This document shows positions 1-6,238 of a DNA stretch of 12,866 bases, piece by piece. Source of the stretch: Prevotellaceae bacterium (lineage in GTDB: Bacteria > Bacteroidota > Bacteroidia > Bacteroidales > Bacteroidaceae). Position numbers and translations under genes: made by a program. The notes beneath the pieces were generated by a model. That model saw only the letters and a list, made by a program, of their open reading frames with translations, searched no databases and was not told the origin of the DNA. Within the stretch, counting starts at the first letter, position 1. Each line of letters starts with the position of its first letter. The stretch covers positions 1-12,866 of the forward strand of contig JAJPZF010000008.1 in assembly GCA_021204545.1 (NCBI GenBank), written 5' to 3'.

Positions 1-1
1 C

Positions 2-508
2 GTGAAGGGCGACCAGATGGGCATGTGCGCCACGGTCATCAACTCGCTCGCCCTATGCTCAGCCCTCGACGCCCTCGGTCAGCCCAACATCCTCCTCACG
101 GCGATAAGGATGGAGCCCATAGGGCAGCTCTTCAGCAAGCAGAAGGCCGTGGAGGCTCTCGGGCAAGGCAAGGTCGTCATAATGGCCGGCGGCACTGGCA
201 ACCCCTTCTTCACGACAGACACGGCCGCTGCCCTAAGGGGCATCGAGACTGAGGCGGAGGTCATGCTGAAGGGCACGCGCGTGGACGGTGTCTACACCGC
301 CGACCCCGAGCGAGACCCCGAGGCCACGATGTTCACCGACATCACCTACCGTGAGGTGCTCGCCCGCGGCCTAAGGGTGATGGACGCGACAGCCACGGCG
401 CTCTGCCAGGAGAACCGCCTGCCCATCCACGTCTTCAACATGGACGTGTACGGCAACCTCCGTCGGGTGCTCCAGGGGGAGCCCGTCGGCACGCAGGTGC
501 ACCCCTAA
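2..508 (+). CDS. pyrH: UMP kinase (uridylate kinase), C-terminal part, 5' end cut by window
   Basis: Bacterial UMP kinase phosphorylates UMP to UDP with ATP in the cytoplasm, the second step from UMP toward UTP and CTP; it is a homohexamer of the amino-acid-kinase fold. The 168 visible residues match the C-terminal two thirds of a protein usually about 235 long. Visible landmarks are KGDQMGMCATVINSLAL at the start, GGTGNPFFTTDTAAALRGIE (nucleotide and acceptor binding region), VDGVYTADPERDP (ATP-site loop) and HVFNMD near the end. The first GTG is an internal valine codon; the true start lies upstream of the window. The TAA stop (506-508) overlaps the TAG stop of the convergent HU-like gene. 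Family assignment is essentially certain from the motifs. Confidence 0.97.
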   Translation: MKGDQMGMCATVINSLALCSALDALGQPNILLTAIRMEPIGQLFSKQKAVEALGQGKVVIMAGGTGNPFFTTDTAAALRGIETEAEVMLKGTRVDGVYTADPERDPEATMFTDITYREVLARGLRVMDATATALCQENRLPIHVFNMDVYGNLRRVLQGEPVGTQVHP

Positions 509-900
509 GCGAAGTCCCTGTCTATCCTCAGCTCTATCTTGCCCAGAGCCTCGAGCATCTTCTTGGTGGGGTTGAAGACTATCTTGGGCTTCTTCAATGC
601 GCCCTCAACCGTCACTTCCTCGGGCGTGTCCATCATCTTCGAAGGCACTATAACGCTCAGGCTGCCCAGCTCCCCAAGCTCCACGCACAGTCCCATCTTA
701 AGGCCTTTGCACACCGCCTCTGCCAGGCTGACGAAGGCATTGGCAAGGTCGCCAGCGGCCAGTGATGTACGCTGCACGACATCATTCACTACCGACTCCT
801 TCGGCAGACGGTCTGCCGTCTTAGGCACTGCGAAGTAGACAGTTTGGCCCGTGCGGTCACCCATGTTCAGGACCTTCTTTCTGATAATAAACTCTATCAT
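505..900 (-). CDS. HU-like DNA-binding protein (Bacteroidetes HU/HIG type)
   Basis: A protein of 131 residues that resembles the divergent HU-like proteins common in Bacteroidales. The N-terminus (MIEFIIRKK, then TVYFAVPK at about 20-27) matches the short beta-strand lead-in of this group. Residues 34-70 would be the helical dimerisation region (VVNDVVQRTSLAAGDLANAFVSL), and VELGELGSLSV (73-83) is the characteristic HU turn before the DNA-binding arm; KPKIVFNPTKKM (104-115) is the closing strand. Such proteins bind DNA as dimers; whether this one packs the chromosome or acts as a local regulator cannot be told. I prefer the ATG at 898-900 over the internal Met13, because the first 12 residues fit the family's opening. 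No clear TAnnTTTG promoter element is visible upstream. Confidence 0.82.
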   Translation of the reverse strand: MIEFIIRKKVLNMGDRTGQTVYFAVPKTADRLPKESVVNDVVQRTSLAAGDLANAFVSLAEAVCKGLKMGLCVELGELGSLSVIVPSKMMDTPEEVTVEGALKKPKIVFNPTKKMLEALGKIELRIDRDFA

Positions 901-959
901 ACGTTCACGATTAAAAGGTTATACTTAGTGTCTGTCATGTGTAGCCTTAGGTCTCGTTG

Positions 960-1074
960 CCCCTCTTATACAGGCATCAGACAACCCCACGGGTGGGGTT
1001 CTGCGCAACCCCACGGGTGGGGTTCCGTTCCACCCCACGGGTGGGGTTGTCCAACGCCTCTTATAGAGGCATGA
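960..1074. repeat. Imperfect 20-nt direct repeats flanking the palindrome array, one containing a perfect palindrome
   Basis: Bases 1055-1074 match bases 960-979 at 17 of 20 positions, 95 bases apart, close to four 24-base periods. The right copy contains a perfect palindrome at 1056-1070, GCCTCT TAT AGAGGC; in the left copy a G-to-C change breaks the dyad. Together they bracket the three-hairpin array, as would be expected if the whole block were one mobile or duplicated element. That interpretation is inference; the match itself is visible. Confidence 0.6.
983..1048. repeat. Three tandem 24-bp units, each with an 18-bp hairpin-forming palindrome
   Basis: The 18-mer AACCCCACGGGTGGGGTT occurs at 983-1000 and 1007-1024, and with a single first-base change (C for A) at 1031-1048. 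Starts are exactly 24 bases apart, with six unrelated bases after each core. The arms can pair as AACCCCA/TGGGGTT around CGGG. The array lies between the 3' end of the leftward surface-protein gene and the 5' end of the leftward HU-like gene, so any transcript crossing it would form three consecutive hairpins. No T-run follows on either strand, so simple intrinsic termination is not indicated. It resembles REP-type intergenic palindromes; no transposase is nearby. Confidence 0.85.
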
Positions 1075-1111
1075 CGGAGGGTGTTATGCAGGGGCCACGG
1101 CCTGTGTTAGC

Positions 1112-4100
1112 TCAGCGCACCATCACCTTCACTCCGTCCACGATGTAGATGCCCTTGCCCAGCCTCTTGGCCTCGGTGATGCCGCCCTTGCCAAGGAGCC
1201 TGCCGTCGAGCGTGTAGATGTTGCCTGTGAGCCGAGTGGCAGCCACTGCCTCCTCGATGCTGTCGTACGTGTCCTGGCTGTAGTCTATCACTATCACGCT
1301 GCCTGAGGCGTACGAGCCTTGGATGTATGCGCTGTTCTCGTCAACGCTTGCCCCGCTCTTGCTCACTGTCAGCTCGTTGAGGCTTGCGACGACGTTGCCC
1401 TGGGCGATGGTCTCGCCGTAGTACGTGCCGCATGCCTTGCCCTTCGTGAGTGCTTCCTTCGTCACGTCCATGCCGTGGGTGAAGGGCAGCACGTCCTCAA
1501 CCTCGTCGGGGTCGTAGTCGCTGGTCTCTCCGTAGATGTAGAAGAAGGGCGTGCCTGCGGGCGCGGTGTTGCCGTCCATCGGGGCGAGCGTTATCGTTGT
1601 GTCGTCAACGCTCTGCTCGCCGTATATCGTGCCCTCTTCGGCTGTTACGTCAACTGGCCAGCACATCGGGTATATTATCCCCGCCTGCAGGCTCATGTTG
1701 AAGGCTGAGCCGTCGTAGTCGTCGGCCACAGCTCCAGCGTCCTCGATGTAGAGGCCGCTGTTGGTGCCTGCCTGGTCTGCGCTCCACGTCACGAGCACGT
1801 TGCTGTTGAGCTGCGCGTGCAGGTTAGCCTGTGTCTCCCCGTCGAGCCTCTGTCCCGAGATGAGGTTCTGCCCGTAGCCGAGAGCCGTGACGCTGAAGAG
1901 CGTGGGCTGTATGCTGAGGGTTACTGCGCCCGACGTGCCGGCTGCCTTCAGGAAGAGCCCCGTAGCCTTGTTCTGCACGAGGCAGGCGGTGTCGCCCACG
2001 CCGACGAAGCGGAAGAGCGCGTCGTCGCTGTCGTCGCCGATGTCATCGGAGGAGGCGAAGTGCACTTGCTGCCCGAGGCAAGCGTCCTCGAGCTCGCTCG
2101 GGGAGAGAGGCTCCACGTACCAGCTGTCCTCGTCCTCCTGGTTGAGGTTCGAGGCGCAGGCGTACTTGCCGAAGAGCTCGGGGCTTGCTCCGCTTTCCGC
2201 CCCGTTGCTGAGCGTCCAGCCGTGCTCGGTCATCTCCTGCTCCGTTGCGTAGCGCAGGCGGTACCACTTGCCCTCCTGTATGCCTATTGCGGAAGCCATC
2301 AGGCTCTCAACGCCCTCGTTCAACTGCGTCACGTACGTGTCGCTCTCGGTCTGGGTGTACTTGCCCGCAGCGTCGTAGGCGGTGGCGTTGCTTATGGTGC
2401 TGCTTAGCGAGGTGTCCTCCGCGCTCCAGTAGCCCGGGTCAGTGCCTACCACCACGCTTGCCACTGCCTCCTCGGCGTTGCTGATGGTTGTGCGCAGCTC
2501 GGTCGGGTCTACGAACACTGCTATGAATGCGTCGTATGCTGCCTTGAGGCTTGAGTAAGTGTCGGCGGTGATGTCCTCGCCCTCAGCCTTGGCCGCCGTG
2601 ATGGCTGCCTCGAGGTCAGTGTAGACGCTGCCCATGGCCACGCTCTGGCTTGTGGTGTTCGTCGAGGTAGTATAGAGCTGGAACTCGGCGAGGTGTGTGA
2701 AGTAGCTGCCGCTGGACGTGCCCTCGATGTAGAAGCGCAGCACGGTGAAGCCCTGCGTTGAGAATGCCTCTGAGGTGAGCGTCTCGCCCAGCGTGGTGTA
2801 GGGCGTGCTTATCTCGGCGAGCAGTGTGCAGTCGTCCTTGGTCACGTCCTCGCTTGTGCTCGTTGAGCCGTAGACGCCCCAGAGCGTGATGTTGTTGCCT
2901 GAGTTGTCACGGCGTGTGAAGGTGAACACTATGTCCGCCGTAACCTGCTCGGCGAGCTCCACCTGGAAGTACTGCGAGCCAACCTCAGGGGCTTCGTCGT
3001 AGTGCCAGTTCGACTGCCAGAAGGTGGAGGTGTCTCCGTCTATCAGGGCTGCGATGTCGTCCCCCTGACCCTCGACGGGGCAGGTGTGGGGCGAGCTGAG
3101 TTGGCTTGCGTCGGTGATAAGCCCGTCGGAGCTTACGCTCGCGTCGGTGGCTATCACCATCTTCGCCTCAGCGTCCTCTATCATAGCAAGGGTGTTCTGG
3201 TAGCGCTGCTCCGCGTCCTTTATCGGTGCGTACTCCTCAATCATAGCCTCGGCTGTGGTGTCGTCCACACGGCGCAGTATCCAGTGGCTCGCCCCTGCGT
3301 ACTGTCCCCAGCCCACGATGTTGCCGCTCGTGCCAGCCCCGTTGTCGTGGCCGCCGCAGTGCAGGTAGTACTGAGCGTCGGCGTCCTGCGTGCTGAGGCG
3401 TATGGCGACCAGCGTGTCCTGCGCCTCGTCCTCGCTAATGCCTTCGTAGTCGAACACCATGAGGTTCTCTATGTCCGTCGTCATCGTCACGTTGGTGCTC
3501 GTTGAGACGGTGTTGAACGTTGCGTCGGTAGCCATATTGACCACCTCGTACTCGCTGCCGCCCTTCGAGGTAACCTTCCAGAGGAACGGGACGCTGTCCA
3601 CGTGTGTCTTCCACAGGGCGTAGATGTCCTCGCCGTCGAGCGCGCTGTACATGCCCTTCGTGTAGTAGGTGGTCTCGGTTATCTCCTCAGTTGTCTCAGG
3701 GTTTACGTAGATCTCGGTCTGAGAGAACGTCAGTCCGCAGTCGAAGTAGTAGTAACCGTCCTCGATGCTCGTCATCTCCATGGGTATCAGCGAGGCGAGT
3801 ACGGCGTTGTATGTGTCGATGATAGCTTGCCTCATGGCCTGAAGCTCTTCAACGGTCAGGGAGACGGGGTCGTCGTCGGGGGCTAACTCGTCGAGAGCCG
3901 CCACTGCGTCGAGTGCGTCTTGGAAGGCTTTCACCTCAGCCTCGCCGTAGCATCCGTAGCTTGTGCCGGTGGTGAAGCTGTCGCGGTAGTCCCTGTACTC
4001 AGCGTAGGTCGAGAGGCAGGAGTTGTAAGCAATGTCGTAGTCCGAGGCTTCCTCGAAGGTTACGGGCAGGAGCTTCCACAGGGAGTTGGCGTGGTAGTCT

Positions 4101-4660
4101 TGCCCCGTCGTGTAGGTGACGATGTGGTTGCCCGGCCCTTGCCTGTTCAGCTGGTAGTTGTGGTCAGTGGAGTTGAAAGAGAACTCGTCGTCGCTTGCGC
4201 CATCCTGGTGGTAGGCGTAGACCGACGTTGCCTCGTCCACCGTGGCGACGCTCAGCACGGTCTCGTTGCCGTTGGGCAGCCATAGGTAGTTGCCCTCGGC
4301 GAACTGCATGTAGTAGACGTCGTAGTCGTCGTAACCGCTCGCCGTCGTCGAGACGAACCTTATCAGGTAAGGCGCTGCGTCGGAGGCGGGCATGTCTTCA
4401 TACACCACGCTCTCGCCGTTCGACTGGTACAGCTCGCCGTGGCCCTCGTTGGAGTTCTTGTAGCCGTAGTCCCAGATGTAGCCTGTGCCGTTGGTGTGCT
4501 GTCCCCACACCAGGTACCACGTGTCCGTGCTGATGGAGGTGACCGCCGTGCCGATCTGCGAGACCACCATATTCTCGGTGAGCTCCACGGGGTCGGCAGC
4601 GGCCTTTGTCGCTGTCAGGAGCGACAGCAACGTGAACAGAGTTAACAGTTTCTTCGTCAT
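1112..4660 (-). CDS. Large secreted multidomain surface protein with F5/8 type C-like domain and T9SS-type C-terminal tail
   Basis: A predicted exported protein of 1182 residues. The start at 4660 is chosen because it opens a clear signal peptide (MTKKLLTLFTLLSLLTATKAAA); the frame stays open to 4825 but those 55 residues look non-coding. Beta-rich modules that look lectin-like lie at about 45-200, 298-465 and 795-975 (for example TWYLVWGQ, YYLHCGG and KWYRLRYA with GLFLKAAG). Helical linkers lie at about 205-292, 470-505 and 680-790. A module at about 510-665 looks like an F5/8 type C (discoidin) carbohydrate-binding domain: ALIDGDTSTFWQSNWH, later VLRFYIEG and HLAEFQLY. The end, GNIYTLDGRLLGK then GKGIYIVDGVKVMVR, fits the sorting tails of T9SS cargo. 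No catalytic motif was recognised. A role in binding glycans or host/plant surfaces is inference. Confidence 0.85.
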   Translation of the reverse strand: MTKKLLTLFTLLSLLTATKAAADPVELTENMVVSQIGTAVTSISTDTWYLVWGQHTNGTGYIWDYGYKNSNEGHGELYQSNGESVVYEDMPASDAAPYLIRFVSTTASGYDDYDVYYMQFAEGNYLWLPNGNETVLSVATVDEATSVYAYHQDGASDDEFSFNSTDHNYQLNRQGPGNHIVTYTTGQDYHANSLWKLLPVTFEEASDYDIAYNSCLSTYAEYRDYRDSFTTGTSYGCYGEAEVKAFQDALDAVAALDELAPDDDPVSLTVEELQAMRQAIIDTYNAVLASLIPMEMTSIEDGYYYFDCGLTFSQTEIYVNPETTEEITETTYYTKGMYSALDGEDIYALWKTHVDSVPFLWKVTSKGGSEYEVVNMATDATFNTVSTSTNVTMTTDIENLMVFDYEGISEDEAQDTLVAIRLSTQDADAQYYLHCGGHDNGAGTSGNIVGWGQYAGASHWILRRVDDTTAEAMIEEYAPIKDAEQRYQNTLAMIEDAEAKMVIATDASVSSDGLITDASQLSSPHTCPVEGQGDDIAALIDGDTSTFWQSNWHYDEAPEVGSQYFQVELAEQVTADIVFTFTRRDNSGNNITLWGVYGSTSTSEDVTKDDCTLLAEISTPYTTLGETLTSEAFSTQGFTVLRFYIEGTSSGSYFTHLAEFQLYTTSTNTTSQSVAMGSVYTDLEAAITAAKAEGEDITADTYSSLKAAYDAFIAVFVDPTELRTTISNAEEAVASVVVGTDPGYWSAEDTSLSSTISNATAYDAAGKYTQTESDTYVTQLNEGVESLMASAIGIQEGKWYRLRYATEQEMTEHGWTLSNGAESGASPELFGKYACASNLNQEDEDSWYVEPLSPSELEDACLGQQVHFASSDDIGDDSDDALFRFVGVGDTACLVQNKATGLFLKAAGTSGAVTLSIQPTLFSVTALGYGQNLISGQRLDGETQANLHAQLNSNVLVTWSADQAGTNSGLYIEDAGAVADDYDGSAFNMSLQAGIIYPMCWPVDVTAEEGTIYGEQSVDDTTITLAPMDGNTAPAGTPFFYIYGETSDYDPDEVEDVLPFTHGMDVTKEALTKGKACGTYYGETIAQGNVVASLNELTVSKSGASVDENSAYIQGSYASGSVIVIDYSQDTYDSIEEAVAATRLTGNIYTLDGRLLGKGGITEAKRLGKGIYIVDGVKVMVR

Positions 4661-4693
4661 AGTTGTGTTATTGTTAGGGTTAGTAAATGTGGT

Positions 4694-4787
4694 CTTAGGC
4701 GGCTTGATGCCTCTCCCGAGGCAAATGTAGCGAGAAAAGGCGTACGTCCCCAGCCTTCGGCTGCATATTTTCTCACTTTTGCCTAAG
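4694..4787. other. Nested and competing inverted repeats around the surface-protein promoter
   Basis: Pairable arms visible by eye: CTTAGGC 4694-4700 with GCCTAAG 4781-4787; TGCCTC 4708-4713 with GAGGCA 4718-4723 (loop TCCC); AGGCAAA 4719-4725 with TTTGCCT 4778-4784; GAGAAAA 4732-4738 with TTTTCTC 4768-4774; CAGCC 4751-4755 with GGCTG 4759-4763 (loop TTC). Some pairings exclude each other, because 4719-4723 can join either the short hairpin or the long stem. The -7 element lies within. If transcription starts near 4715, most of this is promoter DNA (operator dyads); if an upstream start exists, it would be a structured leader RNA. Confidence 0.6.
4722..4729 (-). promoter_or_regulatory. Candidate -7 element TACATTTG for the surface-protein gene
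   Basis: Read on the minus strand, 4729-4722 is TACATTTG, a full match to the Bacteroidetes -7 consensus TAnnTTTG. It lies about 60 bases upstream of the chosen start codon, giving a leader of roughly 50 bases. The expected -33 position (minus strand, about 4752-4749) reads TGGG, a poor match to TTTG, so the promoter may be weak or activator-dependent. The element lies inside a set of inverted repeats. Confidence 0.6.
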
Positions 4788-4821
4788 GCGGGGGCATACC
4801 TTATATTATATAGTGCGCGCT

Positions 4822-4864
4822 TCACGCCCGCGCAGTCTTTTCCTCACGCCCGCGCAGTCTTTTC
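4822..4864. repeat. Two perfect 21-nt direct repeats (22-bp period) in the divergent intergenic region
   Basis: TCACGCCCGCGCAGTCTTTT followed by C occurs at 4822-4842 and again at 4844-4864, separated by one base. It lies about 100-140 bases upstream of the leftward -7 element and about 110 bases before the rightward promoter. It could be a tandem activator-binding site or a slippage duplication. The rest of the 4661-5074 region holds the two promoter elements and otherwise nothing I recognise; 4866-4970 is noticeably AT-richer than the genes. Confidence 0.8.
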
Positions 4865-4972
4865 TCTTGTTGTATGCACAGAAGAAGCGAGATCTCAGCA
4901 GAGAATTTCTTAATCTATATCAAGAATTCACCATATTTCGGCAAAAAGGTTGCATTTTGTTTGCTGAAACTC

Positions 4973-5003
4973 TTTGCGGCTTTCATAATGACAGCTAACT
5001 TTG
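4973..5003 (+). promoter_or_regulatory. Bacteroidetes-type promoter for the porin-glnK-amtB operon
   Basis: TTTG at 4973-4976, then exactly 19 bases, then TAACTTTG at 4996-5003: a full match to the -33/-7 architecture used by the Bacteroidetes primary sigma factor. Transcription would begin around 5010, giving a leader of about 65 bases before the ATG at 5075. No nitrogen-responsive operator was recognised. Confidence 0.8.
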
Positions 5004-5074
5004 CAAACGGAAAGCAAAACGAAAGTTTGCCGAGCCAAAAGAAAGCAATAGTGTAACATTAAGTTTTTCAAGGT

Positions 5075-5827
5075 ATGAAAGAGACAATGAGAAGGTTGGC
5101 GGTCGTCGTGGCCGTCGTGGCGGTTTGCTCGGGGGCCTATGCGGCCGACGACGAGGAGCCGGGTAAAAAGAAGTCAGTCGACGCAAGCGTCGGGATGGAT
5201 CTCGTCAGCACTTACGTGTGGCGCGGGCAGAAGAACGGGGGCGTTAGCATACAGCCCGCGGGCGAGGTCAGCTGGAACGGCCTCTCGCTCGGTGCGTGGG
5301 GCTCGTTCGCCTTCAGCCCGCAGTACAACGGGAGCGACGAGGAGCTTGACATCAACCTGGGGTACGCGTACAAGGGCTTCAGCGTGGGCATCACGGACTA
5401 CTACCTGTTCAACAACGGCTACCCGTTCTTCAAGTATGGCGGTCTAACAGGGAACGCCCACACCTTCGAGGGAACGGTGGCCTACGACTTCGGGTTCTTG
5501 GCGGTGGCCTGGTCCACGAACTTCGCGGGGACTGACGGAGTGAACAAGAAAGGCAAGCGGGCCTACAGCAGTTACCTGCAGATTGACGCGCCCTTCAAGC
5601 TTGGTCCCTTGGACTGGGACGCAACGCTTGGCGTAGTGCCTTACCGCACGAGCTTCTACGCTGCCGACGACTCGCATGGGTTTCACGTTAACCAAGTGGC
5701 CCTGCGCGCCGAGTACCCCATCGATCTCAAGCACATCAGCATTCCCATCTACGGGCAGCTGGTGGCCAATCCAAGCAGCCGCGACCTCTTTTTCCTCTGC
5801 GGCGTGGCCATATCCATTAACGATTAG
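5075..5827 (+). CDS. Outer-membrane beta-barrel (TorF-like putative porin) of an ammonium operon
   Basis: A protein of 250 residues with a signal peptide (hydrophobic run at about 8-19, likely cleavage after AYA at 23). The mature part alternates aromatic and small residues as beta-barrel strands do. It opens with DLVSTYVWRGQKNGGVSIQPAG, which resembles the VSxxYVxRG opening of the TorF/TIGR02001-like putative porins, and has further strand-like segments such as LSLGAWGSFAFSP and FSVGITDYYLFNNG. It likely sits in the outer membrane. First gene of an apparent operon, 33 bases ahead of glnK and behind a strong promoter, so a role in bringing ammonium or another small nitrogen compound across the outer membrane is a reasonable inference, not shown. 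A second possible start is Met5; I keep the first ATG, preceded by AAGG. Confidence 0.75.
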   Translation: MKETMRRLAVVVAVVAVCSGAYAADDEEPGKKKSVDASVGMDLVSTYVWRGQKNGGVSIQPAGEVSWNGLSLGAWGSFAFSPQYNGSDEELDINLGYAYKGFSVGITDYYLFNNGYPFFKYGGLTGNAHTFEGTVAYDFGFLAVAWSTNFAGTDGVNKKGKRAYSSYLQIDAPFKLGPLDWDATLGVVPYRTSFYAADDSHGFHVNQVALRAEYPIDLKHISIPIYGQLVANPSSRDLFFLCGVAISIND

Positions 5828-5860
5828 AGAATATCAACATAACACATTTAAGGAAAAGCT

Positions 5861-6208
5861 ATGAAAAAGATTGAAGCGATCGTCAGGAAGACGAAGTTCG
5901 AGGAAGTGAAGGAGGCCCTGCTTGCGGGCGACATCGACTGGTTTGAGTACCACGACGTGCACGGCATCGGGCAGAGCCGGCAGGAAAGAGTGTACCGCGG
6001 GGTGCAATACTCCACAGATGTTATCGAGCGGGTAGCCATAACCATCGTCTGCCGCGAGGTGTGCCTGGAGAACACCGTGCGCACTATCCTGCAGACGGCC
6101 CACACGGGCGAGGTGGGCGACGGCAGGATCTTCATCAGCGAGGTGATAGACACTTGCAGCATACGCACGGGCGAGCACGGCGACACAGTGCTGAGAGACA
6201 AGAAATGA
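5861..6208 (+). CDS. glnK: Nitrogen regulatory protein PII (GlnK type)
   Basis: PII proteins are small cytoplasmic trimers that sense ATP/ADP and 2-oxoglutarate and, in the GlnK subgroup, plug the ammonium channel AmtB. This one has 115 residues, the usual length. The T-loop spans about 35-55 (GIGQSRQERVYRGVQY) and keeps Tyr45 and Tyr50, equivalent to E. coli Tyr46 and the uridylylated Tyr51. The B-loop is TGEVGDGRIF (82-91) and the C-loop IRTGEHGD (101-108). Compared with E. coli GlnK, the stretch before Tyr45 is one residue shorter, and by my alignment Lys58, Lys90 and Arg101 appear as Arg57, Arg89 and Ser100. Preceded by AAGGAAAA and placed 30 bases ahead of amtB, the classic pairing for reversible channel block. 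Confidence 0.95.
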   Translation: MKKIEAIVRKTKFEEVKEALLAGDIDWFEYHDVHGIGQSRQERVYRGVQYSTDVIERVAITIVCREVCLENTVRTILQTAHTGEVGDGRIFISEVIDTCSIRTGEHGDTVLRDKK

Positions 6209-6238
6209 CGGTGTTGAACAAGAAGAAACATAAAGGTT

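Noticed and set aside
983..1048. CRISPR array
   Set aside because: Repeats are 18 bp with six-base gaps, far too short for spacers, and no cas genes are present.
844..1074. Plus-strand frame encoding three PHGWG octapeptide repeats, recalling prion-type octarepeats
   Set aside because: The peptide repeat is simply the translation of the 24-bp palindromic units (24 is divisible by three). The frame begins inside the HU-like gene on the opposite strand and has no protein-like features outside the repeat.
4661..4825. N-terminal extension of 55 residues on the surface protein
   Set aside because: The internal Met at 4660 opens a clear signal peptide, and the extension covers the -7 promoter element and inverted repeats, so it is upstream regulatory DNA.
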